Source: Porphyromonadaceae bacterium H1 (GTDB taxonomy: Bacteria > Bacteroidota > Bacteroidia > Bacteroidales > Paludibacteraceae). Taken from it: 64,000 nucleotides of DNA. The DNA lies in contig BDEJ01000020.1 of assembly GCA_001653155.1 (NCBI GenBank), positions 1 to 64,000 on the forward strand. The letters are read 5' to 3'. A program made the position numbers and the translations under genes. This document shows positions 26,506-36,247 of the stretch, one piece after another. Within the stretch, counting starts at the first letter, position 1. Each line of letters opens with the position of its first letter. Under the pieces are notes generated by a model. It did not search any database and was not told the DNA's origin. It saw only the letters and a program-made list of their open reading frames with translations.

Positions 26506-26868
26506 TTAATACAACCACATTACGCATTGCGCGTGCTGACTGCTATCGTCAACATGAACAAATGCCTTATCAATCCCTATACGACTAAAACCCGCAGCGA
26601 TCGCAGCTTGCACAACTTTGAATCGTGTTTCACTCGTATTGCAGCGTATATCCACAGCCTGCCCGAGCGTGTGCGCTCCGGTACCACTACGACCTTTTGA
26701 TTTGTCGTGAGCGCTCGACCGGTAAGCCGAATTAATCACTATCGGAATACCCGCCAACTCGCGGAGTGTGTCGAGCCTGTTCATCGTGCTTTGCTTCATA
26801 TCCTGCAAGCTGCAGGATGGAGAGCACGACTTGAACTCTTTTTCGGAGAAATGTTTACTTGTTATCAT
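26506..26868 (-). CDS. Endolysin, peptidase M15 family
   Basis: A 120-residue single-domain zinc peptidase of the M15A type. SAYRSSAHD, GAHTLGQAVDI (SxHxxGxAxD-like, with His and Asp zinc ligands) and FVHVD (catalytic Asp/His) are visible. It should cut peptide cross-links of peptidoglycan (D-Ala-D-Ala or L-Ala-D-Glu type). It has no signal peptide, so release depends on the holin just upstream, with which it overlaps by 14 bases. Confidence 0.87.
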   Translation of the reverse strand: MITSKHFSEKEFKSCSPSCSLQDMKQSTMNRLDTLRELAGIPIVINSAYRSSAHDKSKGRSGTGAHTLGQAVDIRCNTSETRFKVVQAAIAAGFSRIGIDKAFVHVDDSSQHAQCVMWLY

Positions 26869-27337
26869 CTTCTTTGTCGTTAAATTCTCCCAGCATCGGG
26901 AGTCGTTTTATAAATTCGAGATTGAGAACAAAATAAACCCACTTCAACCCACGTGCATGCGGCAACATGCGCGTAAGATTTTTGAAGATGTTTGTGGTAT
27001 AAATGTAAATCAACCCCCAAGTAATTATTTCAATAAATCGCATGATCATATTATCCGCACGCATACGCTCGCCGATTATGAAAAATCCGGCAATGAGCAT
27101 CACGTAAACGGTAAACTCCGTAATCGCTTTAAAGGTTTTTGTTTTACTAAGATCTTCGTGTTGAAAGCGAATCGAATACACAAGCCCAATTCCGTAGCTC
27201 GCCACAAAAAGTATGAAAAGCACTTCGACGAGCTGCCAGACCGGCAGAAAGTAAAACAATGCAGAATTAACAAAGCCAAACACGAACGCAAATGCCTTTC
27301 GTATCCAATAAAAAAAGTCTGTTCCCATATTAAACAT
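26855..27337 (-). CDS. Phage holin
   Basis: 160 residues with three or four hydrophobic segments (ALFYFLPVWQLVEVLFILFV, a pair near residues 85-120) and a charged C-terminus (GEFNDKEDDNK), typical of Bacteroidota phage holins. The second Met at 27328 is an alternative start. It overlaps both the tail-tip gene upstream and the endolysin downstream, forming a holin-endolysin-spanin cassette. Confidence 0.78.
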   Translation of the reverse strand: MFNMGTDFFYWIRKAFAFVFGFVNSALFYFLPVWQLVEVLFILFVASYGIGLVYSIRFQHEDLSKTKTFKAITEFTVYVMLIAGFFIIGERMRADNMIMRFIEIITWGLIYIYTTNIFKNLTRMLPHARGLKWVYFVLNLEFIKRLPMLGEFNDKEDDNK

Positions 27338-27968
27338 ATACTTTTTTTACCGGAACAAGAAAACCAGTCCCTTGCTTCGTAAGAGGTGTAACACTGTCAA
27401 GACTACCTCCGGAACCCTCGATTCCATACACCTCACTTTCAGATGCGTGCGTACCTGAGAACAAATCAAACATGATATTTGATGCTCCTTGGGTAGCAGA
27501 TGCGTACTCGGAAAGAAAATGAATCACATCAGACTCTCCATCGTTTGTCATCCGGTTGAGTTCCCATGCAGTAGCAGGACGCCATCCGTCAGGCATTTGA
27601 TCGTTTATAAAGACTGTGTTAAACTCAGCATAATACACAGCAGGAGTTAAACTTCCATGCTTGAGTGTATGGAAATAATATTCCGGATTCATCACGACAA
27701 GAAAGTAACCCTCCTCAGGGTTAACAAAGAAAACAACTCCCTTGTGATACGGATTCGAGAACTCCCATTCATCCCCGACTGTCGGCAAGTCCTTTTTCAT
27801 ACCACCCGTATAAGGCAAAAGATCTGCTGTTTTTACTCCATCTCCGATCTTAAACCCTCGATCTTTAACACACAGGAGCTCATTTTTCATAAGCATGGGT
27901 TTTTCTGTGCCTACTTCCTTTTCTGTCATCGACCTGATTAGCAAGGTCGCCTCAATTGTTGTTGCCAT
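27330..27968 (-). CDS. Tail-tip/receptor-binding protein with Mtd-N-like domain
   Basis: 212 residues. The first 60 (ATLLIRSMTEKE, then PMLMKNELLCVKDRGFKIGDGV, ADLLPYTGG) match the N-terminal domain found in the Bordetella phage major tropism determinant and many phage fibres. The rest is Gly/Ser-rich with no clear fold. Its place between tail genes and the lysis cassette fits a distal fibre. No reverse transcriptase or template repeat was seen, so diversification is not implied. Confidence 0.65.
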   Translation of the reverse strand: MATTIEATLLIRSMTEKEVGTEKPMLMKNELLCVKDRGFKIGDGVKTADLLPYTGGMKKDLPTVGDEWEFSNPYHKGVVFFVNPEEGYFLVVMNPEYYFHTLKHGSLTPAVYYAEFNTVFINDQMPDGWRPATAWELNRMTNDGESDVIHFLSEYASATQGASNIMFDLFSGTHASESEVYGIEGSGGSLDSVTPLTKQGTGFLVPVKKVYV

Positions 27969-27972
27969 TTTT

Positions 27973-28356
27973 TTACTTGTTTTTGATTAGATAATTACGA
28001 TTACCGTTTGCATTTATAATAAGTTTACGACTGCCGTTGCAGCGAATCACATCAGCATTGAATATTGTTGCTCCGTTTTCATACACCGTTCCTGACAGGT
28101 TTATCCACACCCCATCGATATCTGTGTACTCAATGAGGTTAGGAGTGATCCACTTGTCTCCGGTTATGATTACGTTAGTCGTCCTTGGATCAGACTTCGA
28201 GTAATAGACCGTTGTCTTTTCGCGGAACAGGGAGAAGAGAAATTCAAAAATCCGGCGCATTACGCCTCCGACACGGAATTGCGTATTCCGCTCTTTCCTT
28301 GTCTCTGTGCGTATGCCTTCGATGTCGTTCAAGATTTTTTCAAATGAGTCTGCCAT
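27973..28356 (-). CDS. Hypothetical tail protein
   Basis: 127 residues. The N-terminal part is a charged helix (FEKILNDIEGIRTETRKERNTQ), followed by beta-strand sequence ending RKLIINANGNRNYLI. This is compatible with a trimeric fibre stem or tip piece. It lies 4 bases before the Mtd-N-like gene. Confidence 0.5.
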   Translation of the reverse strand: MADSFEKILNDIEGIRTETRKERNTQFRVGGVMRRIFEFLFSLFREKTTVYYSKSDPRTTNVIITGDKWITPNLIEYTDIDGVWINLSGTVYENGATIFNADVIRCNGSRKLIINANGNRNYLIKNK

Positions 28357-28418
28357 ATGTTTGTTTTTTTTTGCAAAATTAATTTCGAACTAAGAAGATG
28401 TAAAGGACAAAACAGACG

Positions 28419-29576
28419 CTAATTAAACTGCTCTGAAAACGTCTTATCAAATACCCTGTAATTGTAGTCGATCGAGATATATTTCTCCGAATCGAGTACT
28501 TTTATCTCGATAGGGATTGATTCCGGTTCGGTTTGCAGCATCGACAATGATATCTCTGCAGAAACGCTGCAAGGCAGGAATTCTTCAGAAAGCTCGTTGT
28601 ATATGCGAACCTCGTCGCTCAGCAGCAAATCTTGCAAAAAGAGTATATCACTCATGCGTTTATAGCCAATATCTCCTTTATATTTTTGAACGAAAGAAGA
28701 ACGCCGATTTCTCTTGCGAAGAATATTACTTTCGTTAACCGAGAATTCTTCGCCTTTCGTGAACTCCGGCTCGTATTTCATTTTGCCGGTAAGCAGTATC
28801 CGCTCCATAAATCCGAACGAATTTCGGAATTCAAGCAGATACTTCTCTTCCCTCACCGGATCAGGCAGCACCTGTACATAAAATACAGCAAGGCCATCTA
28901 CAAGCACATACATAATGCCGTCTGTAGGCTTTATCACTTCATAAGCCTCGGCAAGATCAACAGCATCAAAATATTGACCCGATTCACCTGTCTTGTTTGG
29001 AAGCGGATAAAAAACATTCCCTGCCGAGTTGACGACATGAAACTCGTGATTGTCGAAACGTATAAACCATGCTTTGCAAAGCTCGCTCTTATAATAAACC
29101 GTACTCGCTTTGCTTGAGCTTCGGTTTGAGAATAAAAACAGGTTTGTTATGTTCAGAAAACGCTCTGCGAAAATATCTGTTCCTTTTTTCATAAGATTGA
29201 GAAATACCGTATCGGACACACCTCCGGGCATTGCGCATTTCTCAGGAACCTGCACGGACGGGAAATCAGGGAAAGATATACTATATCTCACCTCGCCGTT
29301 CGTCCATCTTCCGTCGATTTGTTTTCGTTCAAAAATGGGGCAGCAGTACGACTCAAGCACACTCGCTATATCGAATTCGATATAGTATTTTCCTGCGCGC
29401 TTGTAAGGAGAAAAGGAAAGTGAAACTTCCTTTGCTTCGTAAGCGTTCTCTCGAAAATGTTTTATTGTGAGAAGCACCTTAAGCGCATCGGGGGAGTCTA
29501 CGTTTACTTTGAACAAAACCGGATTTCCCACAAAATTATACAGCTGTTTATTTCCTGTTACTTCAAGTATTGCCAT
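28419..29576 (-). CDS. Putative tail protein downstream of the large tail-associated gene
   Basis: The ATG at 29576 (MAILEVTGNKQLYNFVGNPV) gives 385 residues. An earlier TTG at 29585 is less likely. It is beta-rich throughout with no catalytic motif seen. Its position after a 621-residue tail protein suggests a distal tail or baseplate-hub component typical of Bacteroidota siphoviruses. Confidence 0.55.
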   Translation of the reverse strand: MAILEVTGNKQLYNFVGNPVLFKVNVDSPDALKVLLTIKHFRENAYEAKEVSLSFSPYKRAGKYYIEFDIASVLESYCCPIFERKQIDGRWTNGEVRYSISFPDFPSVQVPEKCAMPGGVSDTVFLNLMKKGTDIFAERFLNITNLFLFSNRSSSKASTVYYKSELCKAWFIRFDNHEFHVVNSAGNVFYPLPNKTGESGQYFDAVDLAEAYEVIKPTDGIMYVLVDGLAVFYVQVLPDPVREEKYLLEFRNSFGFMERILLTGKMKYEPEFTKGEEFSVNESNILRKRNRRSSFVQKYKGDIGYKRMSDILFLQDLLLSDEVRIYNELSEEFLPCSVSAEISLSMLQTEPESIPIEIKVLDSEKYISIDYNYRVFDKTFSEQFN

Positions 29577-29589
29577 GTTTTTCAATTTT

Positions 29590-31455
29590 TTAATTATGTG
29601 TTTTTAATAATACAAACTCTGCCTCTATGTTTTCTATACCATCTTGCTGTATCTCGTATTTAATTGATTTGAATACAGCGATCTGATTATCGATAACGTA
29701 CAACTTAAGCATATCGAAGTCAGCAACCTGATCAGCATCAAGCTGTATGCTTCGACGAACAGTCTGCACATCGTTACGAAGAAAGAGGTCGTAACGCTTC
29801 CAGAACTTTTCATAAAGCCCCCTTTCCCCTCCGTAATTCAGGTTAAATGCATGCGGACTGACCGGATCTCCCGCTGCATTGTAAGCATGCGTAGAACCGT
29901 AGAAATATTTGTCGCTCATACCTTTGTCGTATTTCTTATCACTTTGTACATGCCTTCCACGCGGGAAAGCAAACATAATCGGACATTTCGTCTCCGAGGG
30001 CTCCTTTATCTCTTTCCCGGTTGAGTCCCGAATCATGGTATTTAAAATTCGTGGCTTGCCTACATAAGGGAAATTCTTATAAATACCATTCTGATAATCC
30101 TCGTTTATACGCCGAAACGCAAGCAAATCAATGCGCTCCATGTAAACGGTCTCTCGTTTACTGCCTCGCTCCTCTTCCGGAAACGGCAATGACGCATCGA
30201 ACCAATCAAGCACATCGCTACAGAGAAAGGATACAAGGTCATCGACCGTCTCCATATAATCTTGATAGCGAAGTATCCGCGGAACAAACTTTGTGAAGTT
30301 ATCGTCATAATCGCCTAATGAGGGTATCTCTTGAAAATAGCGTATTGTATCCTTCCATGTCGCTGGACGCAGTGTATGCTGCGACGACAGTTTCAGATTC
30401 TTGGCCTCACCTATCCCTATTTCCTGCTTGGATACGGCAATTATATTTTCCATCGAGGGGCCGGGCTCGAATATTTTCTCGTAAAACAGCATGCTTACTT
30501 TTCTCGAATTCTTATCTTTTACGAATTCACATCCGAAAGTAAGCCGAACCGCCTTTAGAAAATCGTATACGCTGCATGTCGGAACCAGCTGGTGATAATA
30601 CAGTTTCCCGAACATGATTGCGTCGTAGGTGTTATTCAACACGTTTAAATTTGCAAAGTCCGGATATTGCTGCAGATAATCATCGCTGAGTTCGAAACCG
30701 AAGTAAGCAAAGATTTTCTTCAGGACATAGCTGAATTTCAAAAAAGGAGAAACACCGTATCCGACAGGAATCGTAATTCTTATTTCCGATCCCTGTGGCT
30801 TGATGCGGTATTCTTTATTCCCGTTAAGAGCGTAATACTGCCTCCCCGACACATCGGATTTAATAGAGTCGGGTATCGGCTCCAACGGATGATATTTAAT
30901 CGGGCCCTGATGGTTGATAAAATTGTAATATTCATAATGCCGCTCAGTTTTTTCTATTGAACAGCATACGGGATAGACGTTGAAATCGTCTGTAACATCT
31001 CCGCACATAACCTTATCGAGCCAATTTACCCATTGAGCTACCGCGAGTTTCGGATTAGACGGATTTACATTGAAGTCGTTGCGAACCTCGTTCTCGAACA
31101 CTTTCTGCATGCTCGTTTCTTTCATGCGCGCATACAGGTTCGTTTCTCCTGAGACGATTACACACTCCGTATATCCCGATCCTTCGCTTATGGAAAGTGT
31201 TTTCATGTTACCGACAGCCTGATACAACCCGCTCATGATGATGACTTCGCGAGAGTCGACAGGCCTGTCCGTACGCGACAATCTCAGCGAGAAATCGAGC
31301 AGCCTTTTGTTCTTATCCGTATGCTCAAATCGCACAGGTAGCGATATAGGCCCTCCATGTTCGGAGAAAAGCGGATTCTTGTCTTCAATGGAAATCTTAA
31401 AGTCTTTCGGGAGATCGAAATCCTCTCCGGTTTTTTTGTCAATTATTCGTATCAT
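29590..31455 (-). CDS. Putative tail-associated structural protein (Tal/hub-like)
   Basis: 621 residues, beginning MIRIIDKKTGEDFDLPKDFK. It starts 4 bases before the tape-measure stop. Genes in this place normally encode the distal tail or tail-associated hub that closes the tube. The protein is mixed alpha/beta, and no lysozyme or peptidase motif was found. Confidence 0.6.
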   Translation of the reverse strand: MIRIIDKKTGEDFDLPKDFKISIEDKNPLFSEHGGPISLPVRFEHTDKNKRLLDFSLRLSRTDRPVDSREVIIMSGLYQAVGNMKTLSISEGSGYTECVIVSGETNLYARMKETSMQKVFENEVRNDFNVNPSNPKLAVAQWVNWLDKVMCGDVTDDFNVYPVCCSIEKTERHYEYYNFINHQGPIKYHPLEPIPDSIKSDVSGRQYYALNGNKEYRIKPQGSEIRITIPVGYGVSPFLKFSYVLKKIFAYFGFELSDDYLQQYPDFANLNVLNNTYDAIMFGKLYYHQLVPTCSVYDFLKAVRLTFGCEFVKDKNSRKVSMLFYEKIFEPGPSMENIIAVSKQEIGIGEAKNLKLSSQHTLRPATWKDTIRYFQEIPSLGDYDDNFTKFVPRILRYQDYMETVDDLVSFLCSDVLDWFDASLPFPEEERGSKRETVYMERIDLLAFRRINEDYQNGIYKNFPYVGKPRILNTMIRDSTGKEIKEPSETKCPIMFAFPRGRHVQSDKKYDKGMSDKYFYGSTHAYNAAGDPVSPHAFNLNYGGERGLYEKFWKRYDLFLRNDVQTVRRSIQLDADQVADFDMLKLYVIDNQIAVFKSIKYEIQQDGIENIEAEFVLLKTHN

Positions 31456-34400
31456 TTTTTAGCAAAATTTTGAGCTTTGTTCATATTCTCTTCTACTTTT
31501 TTCCATTCCCAATAGTTTATTTCGGATTCGAGTTTTGTTTCTCCCAGTTTCTCGATTGCTTTCTCGAATCGTCCGATCAGATCATCGTTTACCGTCAGCA
31601 AAGGGCTCGGTGCAGTGTATCCTCCATCCGCAAAGGAATCAGGAAGTGGATTTTTGCGTGTACGGCGCTGTCGGATATTTTCTATCCTACGTACCAGAGG
31701 CACCACTTCGGGATGCATCATTTCTTCCTGTGCCACGAAGTACTCGCCGCGATGGTAGGCCCGCCCATCCGGAAGAAATCCGGCAACTTCATACTTGCCG
31801 CCTGCACCGGTGTAACCGCCATCGGCGAAACCTCCGGGTGCATCTTTGAGAACAACACTGCCTGTCTTGGGTTGTGTCGATTTGGATCCACCGCTCGACG
31901 ACGATCCGAGGGTAAGCGACTTTACCCGCTTGCGCTCGGCGTTGGCAGTTGCTATCTGTGCTGCTGCCGTAGCAACAAGCAAAGCCGTCATTACACCCGC
32001 GAGAACAGGAGCAGCGGGGCCTGCTATGGACGCAGACGCCCATGCATTCATGATTCCCGTTGCAGTAGCTATACCGATTTGTGCGACCTGCATGGCAAAG
32101 TTCGCATCTGCATATTTCTTCTGCACCTCCAGCTCGGAAGCCCGCTGATCATAGTCAAGACGTTCTTTTTCAGAGTTGTATTGCTCTTGCGAGATAATGC
32201 CGCTCTCGAACTGCTGCTGTAATGCCGCACTGCGTTCTGCATATTCCGCCTGTATGCCCGCCGTTTCAGACTCCTCGATCGATTTTACCAAATCGGCCCC
32301 GGCCTGAACGAACTGCCCGGCCTGATTAACGTAATCCTGCGCATACTTCAGCTTCAGCTGCAGTTTAGCCTGCTCATATTCTTCGACGCTTAATAGACCG
32401 TCTTCGTGTTGCTTGCGCAGCGCCTCCATCTCTGCATTGTATTGCATTGCAGTAGTTTCAAGTCCGTATTGCTGCAGTACTGCTTTTCGACGATCTTGAT
32501 AGGATTTTTCGTCAGATATCTTGTTGTCGTAAATTTTTGCTTGTGTGGCTCGCACGGCAGCTTCGGCGGCTTCGAGAGCTTTCTGCTGCTCCTCGCTTGG
32601 GTTTTCAATGCTTCGTAGCTGTTGCGCGTACGCCTCTTGAGCAGCAAGTCGATCGGCAAGGGAACGAGCTTCCACTTCACGCACTTGACGATTGTATTCG
32701 TCTTGCGCACGAAGCATCTCTTCGTTACTTAAGTTCTGTGTGCTGAGTTTTTCCGAAAGACTTTCTTTTAGCTGCAAAATCTTCGCCTGCTCTGCGGCAT
32801 CGATAGCGCTAAGAGCTGCCGTATTCGACTTTTGAATCGACTTTAGCAAATCGTCATCAAATTTCTTCTTAGAGTCGATTCTGCTTTTGTTAGCATCATC
32901 TTGTATTTTGCTTACGTTTGCCTCATGTTCGGCCTTTATGCGTTCATACACTTTTAGCTTTTCACCCTCGAGAGCTGATGGGTCTTCTACATTTACACCG
33001 GTTTCGATAAGGCTTGCTTTATACCTTTCCTCCTCCGATTTCAATGTGAGGGCGGTGAGTTTTTCCTGAAATTCTGTCTCTAAGTCCAGCTTGTCTCGTA
33101 ATTGCGCCTCGGTCATTTTGTTGGATTCAATCCCATACAAACCGAGGGCTTTTAGTCTTTCGTTGTAGGCGTTAGTTTCGATGGCGACATCTATTTTTGT
33201 ATCATTCAGCACTTTTAATCTCTTTTCCGCTTCTTTGAGCATGAGATCGGTTAGCTGCGATTCCAATTCTGCTATTTTATCTTTCTCAAGTCCCTTTATT
33301 TTCAGTTTTTCCTGCACGCTTTCTATGGTAAGCTGAATCTCTTTTGCCGAAAATTCTTCTTCGGTGATCAAGCCTTCTGCTTTTTGCTTTTTTAGCAGGT
33401 TTATTTCTCTCTGCAATGCCAACTCGTTGTCTTTGATAAGGTCTTCCCGAATCTTTTTCGCTTTCTCGGCAGTGTCCCGCTGCATTTCGAGAACCAGATT
33501 GGAGCGCTCCGACTCCAAACGGCGTGTATTGTTGTAGTGCTCTGTTTCCGCGCTTATCAGGTCTGCTTGCTTTTGGGCGAGCATATCATTTACTTCCTTG
33601 GTATTACCAGCCCGGGCTGCTTCGGCTTGGGCGACTTTAAGGGACTCTTTCGCTTGTGCCACTTTCGCGGCAGTTATTTCTCCTTCGAGACGTAGCGCTT
33701 CATCCAAGGCAGCAAGGCGTTCGGAGTCGGACAGTTTATCTTTCTTTTTTGCCTCGTTTCGCAAACGGGCTATTTCTCGCTCTTTTTCAGCATTGGACAC
33801 GAGTAACTTACGCGCATTAATATCAAGCTCCTGTTTTGCTTTTTCCAGCTCAATCCCCTCTTGTGCTTTTTCATTTATTTTTTCGAAAGCATCTCCTATT
33901 CCGGGAAGCAGAGAGAGTATTTTTGCAAGCCCTCCAAGAGCTGTCTTTACGAAGTCGAGAAGCACAATAACAAGCTTTTGTAGCACATTGAGAATCGCAT
34001 CGAAAAGCACCTTCAGCGGCGCAAGAATCTGATTCAACTTATGTGTTGCCTCTTCGGATGTTTTAACCACTTTGAAAAATGCAGTAAAAACGACCACGAT
34101 TGCGAGTATTATAGCACCTATTGGGTTCGCAGCTAACGCTTTTAACGCCTGTCCGAAACCGGTAACCGATTTGGCGGCAGTGCCAACCGGGTGATTCATT
34201 CCGGAAAACTGCTGCAGCAATGTTTTGTTTTTATTACCCAGCACACTCATTTGCTTCTCAACAGCTCCCAAGTCTTTTCCCAGTCTTCGATACTCCTTCG
34301 GGTTGGCACCTGCAGAAGTGTGTTCCATCTGCTCTTTCAGCTCAGCAGCTCGTTTTTTCAGCTGATGCATCGTCATCTCGTTCAACTTCATGCTGCCTTC

Positions 34401-34733
34401 GAGCGATTTGTACTGCTTTTTGTTTGTCTCGATGGTTCGATTGTTTTCTGCAATCCTTTTATTTAGCTCTTTGATATCTTCCGCAGCCTCCCGGTGCTTG
34501 GCTTGCGCCTCCTTGAATGCTTGTGTGTTGTTTTTGCCCGCCTTGCTGAGTTTATCCATTTGCTTCTCGGATTCACGCATTTGCTTTTCGGCATCTTTGA
34601 TGCTTTTACCCAATGCGATGTTGTCTTTCTCTAAGGTGCGTATAGCGGACGACACATTGTTGAGCTCTCCTTGCACGCCTCCGGCATTGAGAGACAGTCG
34701 CCAAGAGATTAAGTCGTCGGATAGTTTTGCCAT
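31452..34733 (-). CDS. Tape measure protein
   Basis: 1093 residues, the largest gene of the phage. Long coiled-coil stretches (about 20-130, 290-560, 620-840), hydrophobic segments near 200-280 (NPIGAIILAIVVVFTAFFKVV, LNVLQKLVIVLLDFVKTALGGLAKIL) and an Ala/Gly-rich segment near 890-930 are the hallmarks of tape measure proteins. These set siphovirus tail length and assist DNA entry. The tail chaperones lie 13 kb upstream rather than next to it, which is unusual. Confidence 0.88.
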   Translation of the reverse strand: MAKLSDDLISWRLSLNAGGVQGELNNVSSAIRTLEKDNIALGKSIKDAEKQMRESEKQMDKLSKAGKNNTQAFKEAQAKHREAAEDIKELNKRIAENNRTIETNKKQYKSLEGSMKLNEMTMHQLKKRAAELKEQMEHTSAGANPKEYRRLGKDLGAVEKQMSVLGNKNKTLLQQFSGMNHPVGTAAKSVTGFGQALKALAANPIGAIILAIVVVFTAFFKVVKTSEEATHKLNQILAPLKVLFDAILNVLQKLVIVLLDFVKTALGGLAKILSLLPGIGDAFEKINEKAQEGIELEKAKQELDINARKLLVSNAEKEREIARLRNEAKKKDKLSDSERLAALDEALRLEGEITAAKVAQAKESLKVAQAEAARAGNTKEVNDMLAQKQADLISAETEHYNNTRRLESERSNLVLEMQRDTAEKAKKIREDLIKDNELALQREINLLKKQKAEGLITEEEFSAKEIQLTIESVQEKLKIKGLEKDKIAELESQLTDLMLKEAEKRLKVLNDTKIDVAIETNAYNERLKALGLYGIESNKMTEAQLRDKLDLETEFQEKLTALTLKSEEERYKASLIETGVNVEDPSALEGEKLKVYERIKAEHEANVSKIQDDANKSRIDSKKKFDDDLLKSIQKSNTAALSAIDAAEQAKILQLKESLSEKLSTQNLSNEEMLRAQDEYNRQVREVEARSLADRLAAQEAYAQQLRSIENPSEEQQKALEAAEAAVRATQAKIYDNKISDEKSYQDRRKAVLQQYGLETTAMQYNAEMEALRKQHEDGLLSVEEYEQAKLQLKLKYAQDYVNQAGQFVQAGADLVKSIEESETAGIQAEYAERSAALQQQFESGIISQEQYNSEKERLDYDQRASELEVQKKYADANFAMQVAQIGIATATGIMNAWASASIAGPAAPVLAGVMTALLVATAAAQIATANAERKRVKSLTLGSSSSGGSKSTQPKTGSVVLKDAPGGFADGGYTGAGGKYEVAGFLPDGRAYHRGEYFVAQEEMMHPEVVPLVRRIENIRQRRTRKNPLPDSFADGGYTAPSPLLTVNDDLIGRFEKAIEKLGETKLESEINYWEWKKVEENMNKAQNFAKK

Positions 34734-34760
34734 TTATCTCTTATTTTTTAGATAATATTT

Positions 34761-35189
34761 TTAACCTTTTTCATATTTATCGAATGCACGCTGCAATTCT
34801 TCGCCAAGCAAATCACGTGTTGACGAACCGAAACTATACTTAATCTCAGGTAGTGTATTGTTGTATAAAATGCCCCACACTTGCCGGTTGTATATTTTCC
34901 GGTTGCCTCGTTTTTTCATATCAAGAAAACGCATGTGCTTCACGATGTTGGCAACGACCAAAAACGATCCGGAAGAAGATATCGAATAATCCGGGTTGCT
35001 CAGCGATGCCATAAGCGCTCCGCTCCGTTGCCCGATACTCGATCCCTTTCCGCGCTTTTGCTTCAAGTTGCGCCCTTCGACATATACGTTGTGTTGTGCT
35101 ATAAGACGCTGCGCCTTGAATACATTCAACACATCGCGTTCGAGGACACTGACAATAAAATCGGATTTTATGATTTGATCGGATATCAT
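34761..35189 (-). CDS. Tail completion-like protein
   Basis: 142 residues, basic in the middle (LKQKRGKGSSIGQRSG) with an aromatic C-terminal half. It lies directly before the tape measure gene and right after a promoter, so it is the first gene of the tail operon. No domain is recognised. Confidence 0.5.
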   Translation of the reverse strand: MISDQIIKSDFIVSVLERDVLNVFKAQRLIAQHNVYVEGRNLKQKRGKGSSIGQRSGALMASLSNPDYSISSSGSFLVVANIVKHMRFLDMKKRGNRKIYNRQVWGILYNNTLPEIKYSFGSSTRDLLGEELQRAFDKYEKG

Positions 35190-35193
35190 GTGT

Positions 35194-35224
35194 CAAAATT
35201 AGAGAGCAAGAAAAAAAAAACAAA
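35194..35224 (-). promoter_or_regulatory. Promoter of the tail operon
   Basis: On the minus strand TTTG (35221-35224), a 19-base spacer and TAATTTTG (35194-35201). The ATG at 35189 follows 4 bases later, so a leaderless or very short-leader message is predicted. Confidence 0.6.
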
Positions 35225-35236
35225 GGACAAAAAAAA

Positions 35237-35258
35237 CCTGTGCAAGGATATGCACAGG
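35237..35258 (-). terminator. Terminator of the small-gene block
   Basis: CCTGTGCA (35237-35244) and TGCACAGG (35251-35258) form an 8-bp stem, followed on the minus strand by a long T-tract. It separates the genes at 35288-36471 from the tail operon. Confidence 0.8.
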
Positions 35259-35287
35259 CTTCATACACGTACGGAATTTTCAGCCGT

Positions 35288-35593
35288 TTATCTAAACAAA
35301 TACAGCAAAACCAAGACAATAGCTGCTACGCACAATACGAGTGTGACGTAATATGCAATCACGTTGGCTTTATACAGTCGCCCTTCGGTCATCATCGGGC
35401 CGAACACATTCCCATCGTTGATGCGTTCCAGGGCCTTGCGGAAGTCGGGCTTCAGCAGGCTGCCGCCGTAAAGGGCTATGCGCAGCACGCTCACTGCTGC
35501 TGCGATAATGAAAAACACCGAAAGAATAACAAGTAACAACATAGTTATTAGTTTTTTGTGTGATACGACAAATATAATCATTTTTTCAGACAT
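35288..35593 (-). CDS. Small two-helix membrane protein
   Basis: The ATG at 35593 gives 101 residues and an 8-base overlap with the upstream gene. Two transmembrane segments are clear: MLLLVILSVFFIIAAAVSVL (about 17-36) and VIAYYVTLVLCVAAIVLVLL near the C-terminus. It could be a second holin or antiholin or an exclusion protein. Nothing beyond topology supports a choice. Confidence 0.55.
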   Translation of the reverse strand: MSEKMIIFVVSHKKLITMLLLVILSVFFIIAAAVSVLRIALYGGSLLKPDFRKALERINDGNVFGPMMTEGRLYKANVIAYYVTLVLCVAAIVLVLLYLFR

Positions 35594-35975
35594 CTTCATC
35601 TCCGATGCCGAAATTCTCGCGAATACTCCGGTTAATCGCCCTGCGCCGATTCTCTGCAGAGAAATTCTTATAAGAATCGCGCTTGGACTCTTGAACACTC
35701 TCGTGGAGCGATACGGCTATTTCGGCTTCGCCGGCAGCCATTCCGTCGGCGTAACAGCGCCACTCCGGGCTTCCGGGATCGGAGAGCGCTTCCTGAAGAC
35801 GCCGCGCTTCCACTACTCCGAGCTTGGGGCGCAGCAAGGCAAGAGCCTGTTCGCGAGGCAAACCGAAGCGGCCGCAGTTGTAGATAATCTCCTCCGGAGA
35901 GTTGCCCTCCACATCGAAGGGCTTTTTGCCCCCCCCTGTTTTTACTTCTTCGGGGTTGTTATGTTGTTTTTTCAT
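35586..35975 (-). CDS. Hypothetical phage protein
   Basis: 129 residues, hydrophilic and helical (FGLPREQALALLRPKLG, RRLQEALSDPGSPEWRCYAD), with an Arg-rich C-terminus. The block it belongs to looks richer in G/C than the surrounding phage genes. Function is unknown. Its start shares one base with the end of the upstream gene. Confidence 0.55.
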   Translation of the reverse strand: MKKQHNNPEEVKTGGGKKPFDVEGNSPEEIIYNCGRFGLPREQALALLRPKLGVVEARRLQEALSDPGSPEWRCYADGMAAGEAEIAVSLHESVQESKRDSYKNFSAENRRRAINRSIRENFGIGDEDV

Positions 35976-36247
35976 TATGCCCCTCCTTTCTGCTGAGCGT
36001 GATAATGTTGTTGATGTTCCTTTAGCACTTTTTGCAAGATGCTGCGTATGGAAGCTACAGAAACAATTACGTTTTCAATGTTTTGAAACATGTCCCTGTC
36101 CAGATCGTCAAGTGTAAGCAACTCGCATTGCATTTGCAGTGCATCGCCCAATTCTTTCACTACCCCATGCAAAGGGGTGTCTTGTGGCGATACGCCGAAG
36201 CCCAACAAGGCTTGCAGGTGTGGGCGGGATTGGAGAAAAGCGTTCAT
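35975..36247 (-). CDS. Small hypothetical phage protein
   Basis: 90 residues with an N-terminal Pro-containing segment and a coiled-coil-like C-terminus (ENVIVSVASIRSILQKVLKEHQQHYHAQQ). It overlaps the upstream gene by 4 bases and touches the next, so the four genes of this block are coupled. Function is unknown. Confidence 0.5.
   Translation of the reverse strand: MNAFLQSRPHLQALLGFGVSPQDTPLHGVVKELGDALQMQCELLTLDDLDRDMFQNIENVIVSVASIRSILQKVLKEHQQHYHAQQKGGA

Noticed and set aside
26768-27382. 204-residue rightward ORF
   Set aside because: It is antisense to the holin and endolysin genes and shows no domain.
27330-27968. Diversity-generating retroelement suggested by the Mtd-N-like tail protein
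   Set aside because: No reverse transcriptase gene and no template/variable repeat pair were seen in the window.
31470-32222. 250-residue rightward ORF
   Set aside because: It is the mirror of the tape measure gene; its sequence is Cys/Arg/Leu-rich without domain character.
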